Source: Litchfieldella rifensis
Lineage (GTDB): Bacteria > Pseudomonadota > Gammaproteobacteria > Pseudomonadales > Halomonadaceae
Reading direction: 5' to 3'
Length of the DNA stretch: 64,000 bases
NCBI RefSeq assembly: GCF_042646605.1
Contig: NZ_JBHRUG010000026.1
Span: 1 to 64,000, forward strand
Shown: positions 44,231-53,045 of the stretch, in pieces
Layout of the letters: each line of letters opens with the position of its first letter
Numbering within the stretch: position 1 is the stretch's first letter
Notes under the pieces: model-generated
What the model saw: only the letters and a program-made list of their open reading frames with translations
The model's database searches: none
What the model was told of the DNA's origin: nothing
Translations under genes and position numbers: made by a program

Positions 44231-44301
44231 TGCAGGGAATAGTTGGTAACCGGGGTGCCTAGCACTCATAATGTCAGCGTTTCGACGTCGAGGAGAGTCC
44301 G

Positions 44302-44688
44302 ATGAAACTGCTCAACCGCTCCGCCCTGAGCGTCAAGCCGACCCAGGCATTCCTGGACTGGATCAACTCCCTGGAGCCGACCGTCGGTGATGACGACCTG
44401 ACACTCGACGACGTCGACCGCGAAAGCACCGTCTACCTGATTCCCGAGATGGATACCCCGGAGTCGCTCGAGGCCTTCGTTCGCGAGCGCTACATGGAAA
44501 TTCTCGAGAGCGAGTTGCGCGCCTGGGAAGAAGACGAACGCCAGTGGCCGGAAACCCTCGATTGGGCGCTGTTCCAGCGCTTCGTGAACGTCGAGCACAG
44601 TTATCTGGCCATCGACCTCGACGACGAGGCTCCCTTGGAAGTGGCCGAGGTCGACGATTCGCTGCTGCTGGAAATCGAGCAGGACTGA
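44302..44688 (+). CDS. Conserved-looking acidic protein of unknown function
   Basis: 128 residues, soluble and strongly acidic (many Asp and Glu, for example EDERQWPETLDWALFQRF and DLDDEAPLEVAEVDD). No known motif or family that I can name. A good ribosome site (GAGGAGAG) precedes the ATG, and the gene ends at its own terminator, so it is a real transcription unit. It follows lysS by 71 nt. A partner-binding or regulatory role is possible. Confidence 0.75.
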   Translation: MKLLNRSALSVKPTQAFLDWINSLEPTVGDDDLTLDDVDRESTVYLIPEMDTPESLEAFVRERYMEILESELRAWEEDERQWPETLDWALFQRFVNVEHSYLAIDLDDEAPLEVAEVDDSLLLEIEQD

Positions 44689-44740
44689 GCGCCGTTCGCC
44701 GATTTGCGGCTGTCGTCGGGTGCGCTGGCACCCCTCATGA

Positions 44741-44763
44741 ACCGGCTTCGGCCGGTTTTTGTC
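44741..44763 (+). terminator. Intrinsic terminator after the acidic protein gene
   Basis: ACCGGC, the stable tetraloop TTCG, GCCGGT, then TTTTGTC, 52 nt past the stop codon at 44688. Confidence 0.88.
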
Positions 44764-44779
44764 GTAGGTGAAGACCTCC

Positions 44780-46198
44780 ATGAGCCGATTGTTCGAGACC
44801 CGTCCCGATGACGATGGCTTGCCCGGGCCGGAGCGACGCATTGCCGTGCTGGTGTTGGTGCTGGGTACCCTGATGGCGGTGATCGATACCACCATGATCA
44901 ATATCGCCCTGCCATCGATCGCCCGTGATCTGAACGTCTCGGCCTCGCGGGCGGTATGGGTGCTCAGCCTGTTCCAGATCGTCTGTGCGGCGACCCTGCT
45001 GCTGTTTGCCTCGCTCAGCGAGCTCCTCAGCCGGCGCCGGCTATATGTCGCGGGCTTGGCACTCTTCACCCTAGCCTCGCTGGGGGCCGCGCTATCCAGA
45101 TCCCTGGAGACGTTGCTGGTCTTTCGTGCCCTCCAGGGGCTCGGTGCGGCGGCGACATTGTCCATCGGGCCCTCCCTGTATCGGGTGATCTTTCCGACGC
45201 GTCTGCTGGGAGCGGCCATGGGGGTGAGCGCGCTGGTAGTGGCCGGTGGCTATGCCTCGGGGCCGACCCTGGGCGGGTTGGTGCTGGCCGTGACCGACTG
45301 GCCCTGGCTGTTCGCCATGCACGTCCCCTTGGGACTGCTCGCCTTGTCGCTGGCGTTGCGGGCGTTGCCGGCCGAGCCACGTCGTCGGGGAGGCTTCGAT
45401 ATGCTCGGGGCGGCGCTCTCGGCGACCATGCTGGCCAGCTTTTTCCTGGGTCTGGATGCCTTGGGGCACGGCGCCGGTGTGGGCAAGATCCTGATGCTAC
45501 TGGCGGCAAGCCTTGTGGCGGGCTGGCTATTCCTGCGTCGTCAAAGGCGCGCCTCGCATCCCTTGCTGCCGCTCTCGCTGTTCGACGAGCCGCGCTTCAC
45601 CCTGGCGGTACTGGTGTCAGGCTTGGCCTTCGTCGGGCAGGGCTTGGCCTTCGTGGCCCTGTCGTTTCTCTATCAGCAGGAAATGGGGCTGTCGCCGCTG
45701 CAGACCGCCTGGCTGTTCACCCCTTGGCCGCTGACCATCATGTTTGCCGCTCCACTGGCCGGCCGGCTCGCCGATCGGGTCAACCCGGCTGCCTTGTCGA
45801 CATCGGGGCTGGTGCTGCTGCTGTGCGGGCTAATGTCGCTGGCGATGCTCGCTGACGATGCCGGCGTGATCGATAGCCTGTGGCGTACCGCCCTGTGCGG
45901 ACTGGGTTTCGGGCTCTTCCAGGCACCCAACAATCGCGAGATGATGAGCAGCGTCCCCAAGGCGCGCAGTGCCAATGCCTCGGGCATGATGAGTACCACG
46001 CGGACTATCGGCCAGTCGCTGGGCGTAGCCTTGGTAGGCTTGTTTCTCGCCGCGGGCCTGGGCTCGGTGCAGGCTTCGCTGTGGCTAGGGTGCGTGGCGC
46101 TGAGCGGGGCCGTGCTGATCAGTCTGCGGCGTATTCCGCTGACTTCGGCACCGAGCCGCGAGTCGGAACGGCAATGCCCGTCGCCGCACTCGGATTGA
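44780..46198 (+). CDS. MFS transporter, DHA2-like multidrug exporter
   Basis: 472 residues from the ATG at 44780 (AGGTGA 8 nt upstream; a GTG at 44768 would add 4 residues). About 14 hydrophobic segments. Motif VIDTTMINIALPSIARDLN at the start and FRALQGLGAAATLSIGPSLYRVIFP (motif with the conserved R-x-x-Q-G-x-G) are typical of drug:H+ antiporter family 2. The APNNREMMSSVP segment in the second half also fits. The substrate is not predictable. No regulator gene adjoins it. Confidence 0.88.
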   Translation: MSRLFETRPDDDGLPGPERRIAVLVLVLGTLMAVIDTTMINIALPSIARDLNVSASRAVWVLSLFQIVCAATLLLFASLSELLSRRRLYVAGLALFTLASLGAALSRSLETLLVFRALQGLGAAATLSIGPSLYRVIFPTRLLGAAMGVSALVVAGGYASGPTLGGLVLAVTDWPWLFAMHVPLGLLALSLALRALPAEPRRRGGFDMLGAALSATMLASFFLGLDALGHGAGVGKILMLLAASLVAGWLFLRRQRRASHPLLPLSLFDEPRFTLAVLVSGLAFVGQGLAFVALSFLYQQEMGLSPLQTAWLFTPWPLTIMFAAPLAGRLADRVNPAALSTSGLVLLLCGLMSLAMLADDAGVIDSLWRTALCGLGFGLFQAPNNREMMSSVPKARSANASGMMSTTRTIGQSLGVALVGLFLAAGLGSVQASLWLGCVALSGAVLISLRRIPLTSAPSRESERQCPSPHSD

Positions 46199-46338
46199 GC
46201 CGTTACAATGGAAATTCTCTCCCCTGAGGGGGTGCCGAATGACGCGACGAGCCGAGTCAAGCACAACGCAGCGACTCGCCCGCGCAGGCAGCCATTCGCT
46301 GCTTTCTCGAGGAGACCTCTGACGATGAGACATCAGCC

Positions 46339-46650
46339 ATGAGCATTCAGGCGAGTATCGAAGACAAGCTACAGGCACTCGACCCCACCTACCTGAAGGT
46401 GGAGAACGAGAGTCATATGCATAACGTGCCGGCCGATTCCGAAACCCACTTCAAGGTGACCCTGGTCTCGGAGCGCTTCACCGGCCTGATGCCAGTCAAG
46501 CGGCATCAGCAGATCTATGCGCTGCTGGCCGATGAGCTGGCCGGGCCGGTACACGCCCTGGCACTCCACCCCTATACCCCCCAGGAATGGGAAGCGCGTG
46601 GTGGCAGTCGCCCGGATTCTCCACACTGCCGGGGCGGTGGCGGGTCGTGA
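46339..46650 (+). CDS. bolA: BolA family protein
   Basis: 103 residues. The BolA fold (class II KH-like) is indicated by LKVENESHMHNVPADSETHFKVTLVSERFTGLMPVKRHQQIYALLADEL; His residues in HMHN and RHQQIY are candidate Fe-S or glutaredoxin-binding ligands. BolA proteins partner with monothiol glutaredoxins and affect morphology and iron metabolism. Its stop overlaps the GTG of the next gene by 4 nt. Confidence 0.93.
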   Translation: MSIQASIEDKLQALDPTYLKVENESHMHNVPADSETHFKVTLVSERFTGLMPVKRHQQIYALLADELAGPVHALALHPYTPQEWEARGGSRPDSPHCRGGGGS

Positions 46651-47462
46651 CCACCGAACCCCAGCGCCTGCAGTATCTCGAGGCGATGGGCCTGACCGCC
46701 TGGGTCGGGCGCTATCGCCTACCCAATGCCCGGCCGAGCCCCGAATGCGAGTGGGAGCTGCCCGAGGCGGAGCCTGCCAAGCCCCCTGGCGAACGTCTGC
46801 ACGCCCTGCTCGATCAGCGTACCGAGGTGCCGGCGCCCAGGCCCGAGCCCGAGCCGCCGCCGGCCCGTCATGCCGGGCGCGCCCGCGCCTTGCTGGGCGG
46901 ATCGCCAGCGGCGCCCGCCGAGCCTGCGTCGCAGGACACGTCACCGGTTGCGACGCCCGGGCCGGAGCCGGCACCGGCCGAACCACAGCAGCCGCTGCGC
47001 TTTACCCTCCAGGTCGCCGCCCTCGATGGGCGCTGGCTGATAGTGGTGCCGAGCGAGACGCCGCCGACGGCCACCGCGCAGCGGCTATTGGCGAATCTGC
47101 TGCAGGCTGCCGGCATCGTGCCCAACACCGCACCGGACTTCCAGACCTTCCGCTGGCCGATGATGGACGAACTGCCGGTCGAGGCGCCGCAGGATGAGGC
47201 GCGTGATGGCCTGCGCGCCTTCGTCGATGGGCGGCGTCGCGATGGCTGGCGCCCCGAGCGGATCCTGGTGTTCGGCTCGCACGCGGTGCTGGAAGCGGTA
47301 CTGGCACTGACAGGTGGGCATTGCGCGCTGCTGGAGATTCCCGGTTGGCAGGGGCCGGCACTCGACACCCTGGCCACGGATGCCTCGGCCAAACGCGGGC
47401 TGTGGCCACTACTGCGCCGCTGGGGGAAGCAGTGGCGCGTTGCGGAGCCTGACGGTGAGTGA
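46647..47462 (+). CDS. holD: Probable DNA polymerase III psi subunit (HolD-like)
   Basis: 271 residues with a GTG start overlapping the bolA stop. Residues 5-27 (RLQYLEAMGLTAW..RYRLPNA) resemble the E. coli psi N-terminus (DWQLQQLGITQWSLRRPGAL), the part that binds the DnaX clamp loader. Residues 40-116 are a Pro/Glu/Ala-rich linker with no counterpart in E. coli. The C-terminal GPALDTLATDASAKRGLWPLL (236-256) resembles the end of HolD (SPALTDLRANPTARAALWQQI). It is directly upstream of rimI, the E. coli holD position; enlarged psi proteins are known in pseudomonads. I infer psi with moderate confidence. Confidence 0.68.
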   Translation: MTTEPQRLQYLEAMGLTAWVGRYRLPNARPSPECEWELPEAEPAKPPGERLHALLDQRTEVPAPRPEPEPPPARHAGRARALLGGSPAAPAEPASQDTSPVATPGPEPAPAEPQQPLRFTLQVAALDGRWLIVVPSETPPTATAQRLLANLLQAAGIVPNTAPDFQTFRWPMMDELPVEAPQDEARDGLRAFVDGRRRDGWRPERILVFGSHAVLEAVLALTGGHCALLEIPGWQGPALDTLATDASAKRGLWPLLRRWGKQWRVAEPDGE

Positions 47463-47955
47463 CATCGCTCTGCAGCGACTCGATGTCGGCTGGAAGACGG
47501 CCTTGGCGGCCGTGGAGCTGGCCGGTCAGCCTCACCCCTGGACGCCGGCGCAGCTTGCCGAGGCGCTGGCCGATCCGCACATCCGAGTCTGGGGAGCGCT
47601 GGATCGACAGGCGCGGCTGCTGGGCTTCGCCGTGTTGCAGCGCCTGCCCTTCGATGCCGAGTTGCAGGCGATTACCGTGGCGCTGCCGGCGCGGCGCCGA
47701 GGGATCGCCAGCACCTTGCTGGCGAGGGGGGGCGATGATGCTGCCGAGTGGGGCAGCGAGCGGTTATTGCTCGAAGTGCGAGCCGGCAACACGGCCGCCA
47801 TCGCCCTGTATCGCCAGTGCGGGTTCGAGGAAGATGGCCGCCGCCGCGGCTATTACCCGCCTGCGCGGGCAGGCGGCGAACGCGAGGATGCATTGTTGAT
47901 GTCGCTGCGGCTTGGGATACCTTCACCCGACGATGTGTCGGGCCGAGCCTGGTAG
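47455..47955 (+). CDS. rimI: Ribosomal protein S18-alanine N-acetyltransferase RimI
   Basis: 166 residues from GTG 47455, which overlaps the end of the psi-like gene by 8 nt. GNAT fold: the acetyl-CoA loop is ALPARRRGIASTLL (Q/R-x-x-G-x-G/A type), and LEVRAGNTAAIALYRQCGFEEDGRRRGYY is the RimI signature. It acetylates the N-terminus of S18. Last gene of the bolA-psi-rimI operon, convergent with zapB (6 nt). Confidence 0.92.
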   Translation: MSDIALQRLDVGWKTALAAVELAGQPHPWTPAQLAEALADPHIRVWGALDRQARLLGFAVLQRLPFDAELQAITVALPARRRGIASTLLARGGDDAAEWGSERLLLEVRAGNTAAIALYRQCGFEEDGRRRGYYPPARAGGEREDALLMSLRLGIPSPDDVSGRAW

Positions 47956-47961
47956 GGGGAG

Positions 47962-48162
47962 TCAGGACACGTCGGCGTCGCTGCTTTCCAGCTCCTGGAA
48001 CTTGCTCAACAGGCCATTGAGGCGGCGCTCCCAATCGTCGTGCTCCTGCTTCAGGCGAGCGTTTTCCTCGCGCAGCTCCTCGGCTTCCATCTTCAGCATC
48101 TCGATGGCTTCGACGGCGTTGGTGACCTTCTGCTCGAGCTGATTGAAGAGTTCGATGCTCAT
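47962..48162 (-). CDS. zapB: Cell division protein ZapB
   Basis: 66 residues from the ATG at 48162; upstream in-frame codons to 48225 are not family-like. Almost the whole protein is a coiled coil (FNQLEQKVTNAVEAIEMLKMEAEELREENARLKQE), with the end RRLNGLLSKFQEL matching ZapB (E. coli: ERLQALLGRMEEV). ZapB crosslinks the Z ring through ZapA and links it to MatP. RBS CAGGAGAAC precedes the start. Confidence 0.87.
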   Translation of the reverse strand: MSIELFNQLEQKVTNAVEAIEMLKMEAEELREENARLKQEHDDWERRLNGLLSKFQELESSDADVS

Positions 48163-48290
48163 CCTGTTCTCCTGGTGTCTTGCGTCTGAGGCTTGCGTGC
48201 CATGTGAGGCGTAGGGCGTGTTCAATAATCGTCAGGGCGCAGCGTACGATGGCGAGCAGCGCTCGGCAAGCGTCTCTGGGTAGCGACGGG

Positions 48291-48911
48291 TCATGACGAG
48301 GAGGTGCGCCGATACAGGCGTCCGGTACCGTCGCCGGCGCGTACCTCACGCTGCAATTGCCAGGTGACGGGGACCCGGGGCATGAGCTCCCGCTCGGTTT
48401 CCAGATAGATGAAGGCGTCCTCGGTCAGCCAGCCGTGCGCTTCCAGCGCGGCACAGCTCGGCTCGGCGAGGCCCTGGCGGAAGGGCGGGTCGAGAAACAC
48501 CAGCGCAAAGGGCGTCGCCGCGCGGTCCAGAAAGGCCAGCGTATCGGCAATTTCGACGCGTCCCGCGGCCTCCAGCGTTGCCAGGTTCGCTTCGAGGACC
48601 GCCGCCACGGCGGGAGCGCGCTCGACGAAGACAGCCTGCCGCGCGCCACGCGACAGCGCTTCGAGTCCCAGGGCACCGGTGCCGGCGTACAGGTCCAGCA
48701 CCCGGGCACCCGGCGTGACGGCCGTCAGCCAGTTGAATAGGGTCTCGCGTATCCGGTCCGGGGTCGGACGCAGGCCGGGACTATCGAGTATCGGCAACAA
48801 TCGACGACGGTACTCGCCACCGATGATACGCAGCTTGCCGCCTCCGCCGTGACGAGAGGCAGGAGACGCCTTGCGGCGAGACGGGGGGCGGGAAGGTGGA
48901 CGGCGTTTCAT
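48291..48911 (-). CDS. rsmD: 16S rRNA (guanine(966)-N(2))-methyltransferase RsmD
   Basis: 206 residues from the ATG at 48911; an upstream extension to 49127 lies over the ftsY start region and is rejected. The basic N-terminal tail (RRPPSRPPSRRKASPASRHGG) precedes LRIIGGEYRRRLLP. SAM-binding VLDLYAGTGALGLEALSRGA and the catalytic LDPPF (the D/N-P-P-F/Y motif) are intact. It is divergent from ftsY, a gene order conserved in gammaproteobacteria. Confidence 0.94.
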   Translation of the reverse strand: MKRRPPSRPPSRRKASPASRHGGGGKLRIIGGEYRRRLLPILDSPGLRPTPDRIRETLFNWLTAVTPGARVLDLYAGTGALGLEALSRGARQAVFVERAPAVAAVLEANLATLEAAGRVEIADTLAFLDRAATPFALVFLDPPFRQGLAEPSCAALEAHGWLTEDAFIYLETERELMPRVPVTWQLQREVRAGDGTGRLYRRTSSS

Positions 48912-49004
48912 GGTGGGAGAATTGTACCCGTCGGCTTGTCCACAGTCATGGCCCGCAATGGTACGATGAGCCGATCGTTCAGGTCTCGAGGTCAGATCAC
49001 GCCC

Positions 49005-50333
49005 ATGTTCGGACGTTTCAAGCGCAAGAAGAAGCAGGACGACGCTCAGGAGTCGCGAGAGCAACGGACAGCACCACTGTCGGAGGAGGAAGATCGCGGC
49101 GCCGATGAGGTCGGTGACTCGGGGCACGAAGAGTCCCGGGCAGCGGTCGACACACAGGATTCGCAGTCGGCCCGGGCTGCCGAGTCAGCGTCGGAGGCGC
49201 CCGACGTCGAGGTCGCTCGTCAGGTGCAGGACGATGAGGAGGCTGCCGGCCACCAGGGCGCCACGGCACTCGGGGACACGCCGCAGGACGTGGCCTCCGC
49301 CGACGCGGTGAAAGATACGCCCGAGTCAGGTCCCGATGTGGCCGCGGCGCCGGCCGCGATGCCCAAGGCCGAGAGAAAAGGCTGGTTCGCGCGTATCAAG
49401 GCCGGGCTCGACAAGACCCGTGCCAATCTCTCCGAGGGCATCGCCGATCTGTTCCTGGGCAAGAAACAGATCGACGACGAATTGATGGAGGATCTCGAGA
49501 CCCAGTTGCTGATGGCGGATGTGGGGATCGAGGCCACCAGCGAGATCATCGACAACTTGGCTGCGCGGGTTTCGCGCAAGGAGTTGAACGACCCGCAGGC
49601 ATTGTATGCCGCGCTGCAGGGCGAGCTGACGGCATTGCTCGACCCGGTCGCGACCCCCTTGCGCCTGCCGCCGAAGGGCGAAGGGCCCTTCGTGATCCTG
49701 ATGGTCGGTGTCAATGGGGTGGGCAAGACCACCACCATCGGCAAGCTGACCCAGCACTTCCAGCGTGAAGGGCGCAGCGTGATGCTGGCCGCGGGCGATA
49801 CCTTCCGCGCCGCCGCGGTGGAACAGCTCAAGGTGTGGGGCGAGCGCAATCGTGTGCCGGTGATCGCCCAGCATACCGGTGCCGACAGCGCTTCGGTGAT
49901 CTACGACGCCCTCGCTGCGGCCAAGGCGCGCAAGGTCGACGTACTGATCGCCGACACCGCCGGGCGATTGCACAACAAGAGCCATCTGATGGAAGAGCTC
50001 AAGAAGGTGCGCCGGGTGATGGCCAAGCTCGACGAGCAGGCTCCTCACGAGGTGATGCTGGTGCTCGATGCTGGGACCGGGCAGAACGCCCTGTCCCAGG
50101 CCAGTACCTTCAACGAGGCGGTACCGGTCAGCGGTATCACCCTGACCAAGCTCGACGGCACCGCCAAGGGAGGCATCATCTTCGCCCTGGCCAAGCAGCT
50201 CGGAACGCCGATCCGTTATATCGGCGTCGGTGAATCACTGGATGACCTGCGTCCCTTCGCGGCGAAAGAGTTCGTCGAAGCGCTCTTCTCGCGGGACGAC
50301 AGTAGTGAGATAGGCGGTCGCACTGATTCATGA
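49005..50333 (+). CDS. ftsY: Signal recognition particle receptor FtsY
   Basis: 442 residues from the ATG at 49005. A basic start (MFGRFKRKKKQDD), then an acidic A domain to about residue 125, as in E. coli, that aids membrane association. The NG domain (about 130-440) has GVNGVGKTTT, DTFRAAAVEQL, DTAGRLHN and TKLDGTAKGG. It is the receptor for Ffh-ribosome complexes. Its stop overlaps the ftsE start by 4 nt: ftsY-ftsE-ftsX is one operon. Confidence 0.98.
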   Translation: MFGRFKRKKKQDDAQESREQRTAPLSEEEDRGADEVGDSGHEESRAAVDTQDSQSARAAESASEAPDVEVARQVQDDEEAAGHQGATALGDTPQDVASADAVKDTPESGPDVAAAPAAMPKAERKGWFARIKAGLDKTRANLSEGIADLFLGKKQIDDELMEDLETQLLMADVGIEATSEIIDNLAARVSRKELNDPQALYAALQGELTALLDPVATPLRLPPKGEGPFVILMVGVNGVGKTTTIGKLTQHFQREGRSVMLAAGDTFRAAAVEQLKVWGERNRVPVIAQHTGADSASVIYDALAAAKARKVDVLIADTAGRLHNKSHLMEELKKVRRVMAKLDEQAPHEVMLVLDAGTGQNALSQASTFNEAVPVSGITLTKLDGTAKGGIIFALAKQLGTPIRYIGVGESLDDLRPFAAKEFVEALFSRDDSSEIGGRTDS

Positions 50334-50998
50334 TCGCTTTCGAGCACGTCGGCAAGCGCTATGGTGGGCGCTTCGAGGCCCTGGCCAACATCGACTTCCG
50401 CATCCAGCGTGGCGAGATGGTCTTCCTGACCGGCCATTCCGGGGCGGGCAAGAGTTCGTTGCTGCGCCTGATCATGCGCCTGGAGCGGCCCTCCCGTGGC
50501 CGGGTGCTGGTGGCCGGCCACGATATCGGTCGTCTGCACGCCAGCCAGGTGCCTTTCTATCGGCGCCAGATCGGTGTGGTCTTTCAGGATCACCAGTTGC
50601 TGTTCGATCGCTCGGTCTATGCCAATGTGGCCTTGCCCCTGGAGATCCAGGGCGTCGAGCCCCGCGAGGCCGCCCGTCGGGTGCGGGCGGCACTCGACAA
50701 GGTCGGCTTGCTGTACCGCGAGAAGGCACTGCCCATCGAGCTGTCCGGCGGTGAGCAGCAGCGCATCGGTATCGCGCGGGCGGTGGTCAACAAGCCGGCG
50801 CTGCTGTTGGCCGATGAGCCTACCGGTAACCTCGATCCGCAGCTTTCCGCCGATATCATGCAGCTGTTCGAGGATTTCAATCGCATCGGCACCACGGTGA
50901 TGATCGCCAGCCATGACCTGGCGCTGATCGCCCGCTTGCGCCATCGGGTATTGCGGCTGCGCGAGGGGCGTCTGGTGGCCGATGAGGGGGCGTCATGA
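50330..50998 (+). CDS. ftsE: Cell division ATP-binding protein FtsE
   Basis: 222 residues, standard length. ABC ATPase motifs: Walker A GHSGAGKS (35-42), Q-loop VVFQDHQLL, signature LSGGEQQR, Walker B LLLADEPTGNLD, and the H-loop His in IASHDLAL. FtsE with FtsX controls amidase activation at the septum through EnvC. Overlaps ftsY and ftsX by 4 nt on each side. Confidence 0.98.
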   Translation: MIAFEHVGKRYGGRFEALANIDFRIQRGEMVFLTGHSGAGKSSLLRLIMRLERPSRGRVLVAGHDIGRLHASQVPFYRRQIGVVFQDHQLLFDRSVYANVALPLEIQGVEPREAARRVRAALDKVGLLYREKALPIELSGGEQQRIGIARAVVNKPALLLADEPTGNLDPQLSADIMQLFEDFNRIGTTVMIASHDLALIARLRHRVLRLREGRLVADEGAS

Positions 50999-51975
50999 AT
51001 CGCCGCGAAAGCCCGCAGGTACCGCGTCGCGGTGCGCGTAGCCAGCGAACCGGGGTCGCAAGCCGCGCGCGGGCCTGGGCGCGCCATCATCGTGCCATGT
51101 GCCTGGACAGCGCGTGGCGTCTGATCCGCTATCCGTTGGGCAGCCTGCTGACCATGCTGGCCATCGCCATTGCCCTGGTGCTGCCGGCCGCCTTGTGGCT
51201 GACGCTCGACAGCGCACGGCTGCTGGACGCCGAACTGGAGGAGAGCGCCACCCTGACGGTCTACCTGGCATCCGATGTCGGCGAGGCCCAGGCCATGCGG
51301 GTGAACCAGGCGCTGCAGGCCCATGATGAGGTGGCGGCCACGCGCCTGATCACCGCTGCCGAGGGCATGGCCGAGTTCCAGCAGGCGCTGGGACTGACCG
51401 ATGCCCTGAGCCGGCTCGATGGCAATCCCTTGCCGGCCAGCGTGGTGGTGTCGCCGCGTGACACCGCGCCGCAGGCGGTGCGCCTGCTGTCCGAGGAGTT
51501 GGAGACCGTCAGCGGCGTGGCCGACGTGCGTCTCGACCTGGCCTGGCTGGAACGTCTGCGGCGCCTGGCCGAACTGGGGCAACGACTGACCCTGGCCCTG
51601 GGGGTGTTGTTCGGGCTCGGCGTGCTGCTGATCGTCGGTAACACCGTTAGGCTGGCGGTGGAAAGCCGGCGCCAGGAGATCGAGGTGGTGACCCTGATCG
51701 GTGCCACTCATGCCTTCGTGCGCCGTCCCTTTCTTTACAGTGGCGCCTGGTATGGCCTGGGAGGCGGCCTGTTGGCCTGGGGGCTGCTGACCCTGGGCGG
51801 TGGGTGGCTGTCCGCCCCGGTTTCGGCCCTGGCCGAGAGTTACGGGGCTCACTTCGCCTTGCCGCGATTGGACGCCCTGGGGTCGGCAGGTCTACTGTTT
51901 TCGAGTACACTGTTGGGTCTTCTGGGGGCCTGGATTGCCGTGGGACGTCACTTGGCTGACATCCGGGCCCGTTAG
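50995..51975 (+). CDS. ftsX: Cell division protein FtsX
   Basis: 326 residues. A basic cytoplasmic N-terminus (about 1-45), then a membrane segment (LLTMLAIAIALVLPAALWL), a periplasmic domain (about 80-190, which in E. coli contacts EnvC) and three further membrane segments at the C-terminal side with the FtsX permease pattern. It works with FtsE. It is followed by rpoH, the usual arrangement. Confidence 0.96.
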   Translation: MNRRESPQVPRRGARSQRTGVASRARAWARHHRAMCLDSAWRLIRYPLGSLLTMLAIAIALVLPAALWLTLDSARLLDAELEESATLTVYLASDVGEAQAMRVNQALQAHDEVAATRLITAAEGMAEFQQALGLTDALSRLDGNPLPASVVVSPRDTAPQAVRLLSEELETVSGVADVRLDLAWLERLRRLAELGQRLTLALGVLFGLGVLLIVGNTVRLAVESRRQEIEVVTLIGATHAFVRRPFLYSGAWYGLGGGLLAWGLLTLGGGWLSAPVSALAESYGAHFALPRLDALGSAGLLFSSTLLGLLGAWIAVGRHLADIRAR

Positions 51976-52097
51976 GCTTCACACTTGGGTGCCGCAGCAC
52001 CTCGACGCTGAGCTTGGAACTTTCGCGCTGACTTGTGTTCTCACACAGCGCAGATATCATTAGGCAACTAATTGGCAATCATGGAGACACCTTGCAC

Positions 52098-52964
52098 ATG
52101 AGCACCAGTCTTCAGCCTGTCGGCCATCTTTCGCCGGGCCACGACTTAAATGGCTATATCCAGGCGGTCAACGGCATCCCCGTATTGACCGCCGAGGAAG
52201 AGCGTGAATTGGCCTTTCGTCTGCACGAGCAGAACGATCTGGAGGCAGCGCGTCGCCTGGTCATGTCGCACCTGCGTTTCGTGGTGCATATTGCCCGTAG
52301 CTACTCCGGCTATGGTCTGCCCCAGGCGGATCTGATCCAGGAGGGCAATGTGGGGCTGATGAAGGCGGTCAAGCGCTTCGACCCCAATCAGGGGGTGCGT
52401 CTGGTGTCTTTTGCCGTGCATTGGATCAAGGCCGAGATTCACGAGTTCGTGCTGCGCAACTGGCGGATCGTCAAGATCGCCACCACCAAGGCCCAGCGCA
52501 AGCTGTTCTTCAACCTGCGCAGCGCCAAGAAGCGCCTGGCCTGGCTCAACAACGACGAGGTCGATGCGATCGCCAAGGACCTCGATGTCAAGCCCGAGGT
52601 GGTCCGTGAGATGGAAGGGCGCCTCTCGGCCTACGATGCCGGCTTCGATGCCTCGCCCGGCGAGGACGACGAGCAGGGCTACCAGGCACCGGTGCACTTC
52701 CTCGACGATAACCGTTACGATCCCGCCACCCAGCTCGAGGACAGTGACTGGGAGGAGGACTCCACTCGCCGCCTGCAGTTGGCCCTGGAAGAGCTCGATG
52801 AGCGCTCGCGGGACATCCTGCAGCGCCGCTGGCTGAATGAGCCCAAGGCGACCCTGCACGAGCTGGCCGATGTCTATGGGGTGTCCGCCGAGCGCATTCG
52901 CCAGCTCGAGAAGAACGCCATGAAGAAGATCAAGCACCAGATCGGCGATGCCCTGGTGGCGTGA
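52098..52964 (+). CDS. rpoH: RNA polymerase sigma-32 (heat shock) factor RpoH
   Basis: 288 residues from the ATG at 52098; an in-frame TTG two codons upstream (52092) sits closer to GGAGA and could also serve. Region 2 contains DLIQEGNVGLMKAVKRFDP, and the sigma-32-specific RpoH box QRKLFFNLRSAKKRL follows. Region 4 has a helix-turn-helix (LHELADVYGVSAERIRQLEKNAMKK). It directs heat-shock transcription. The 122-nt gap after ftsX is AT-rich and may contain its own promoters. Confidence 0.97.
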   Translation: MSTSLQPVGHLSPGHDLNGYIQAVNGIPVLTAEEERELAFRLHEQNDLEAARRLVMSHLRFVVHIARSYSGYGLPQADLIQEGNVGLMKAVKRFDPNQGVRLVSFAVHWIKAEIHEFVLRNWRIVKIATTKAQRKLFFNLRSAKKRLAWLNNDEVDAIAKDLDVKPEVVREMEGRLSAYDAGFDASPGEDDEQGYQAPVHFLDDNRYDPATQLEDSDWEEDSTRRLQLALEELDERSRDILQRRWLNEPKATLHELADVYGVSAERIRQLEKNAMKKIKHQIGDALVA

Positions 52965-52996
52965 ACATCCCGCCACGGCGATCGATCCAGACCAGA

Positions 52997-53018
52997 AAAC
53001 CCGGCCCAGGCCGGGTTT
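52997..53018. terminator. Bidirectional terminator between rpoH and slmA
   Basis: AAACCCGGCC, CA, GGCCGGGTTT is a perfect 10-bp stem. On the plus strand it is followed by CTTGCTTTCTT and on the minus strand the stem ends in TTTTC, so it can stop both convergent genes. Confidence 0.88.
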
Positions 53019-53045
53019 CTTGCTTTCTTGGTGGCGGCTACGGGG

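Noticed and set aside
42626..44269. A 547-codon minus-strand frame covering lysS and the heptamer array
   Set aside because: Antisense shadow of lysS. Its C-terminal RATGYGL repeats are simply the translated heptamers, and no ribosome site or family match is visible.
48291..49127. The 278-residue version of RsmD
   Set aside because: The extension crosses the ftsY start and regulatory region and is unlike the family; the ATG at 48911 gives the normal length.
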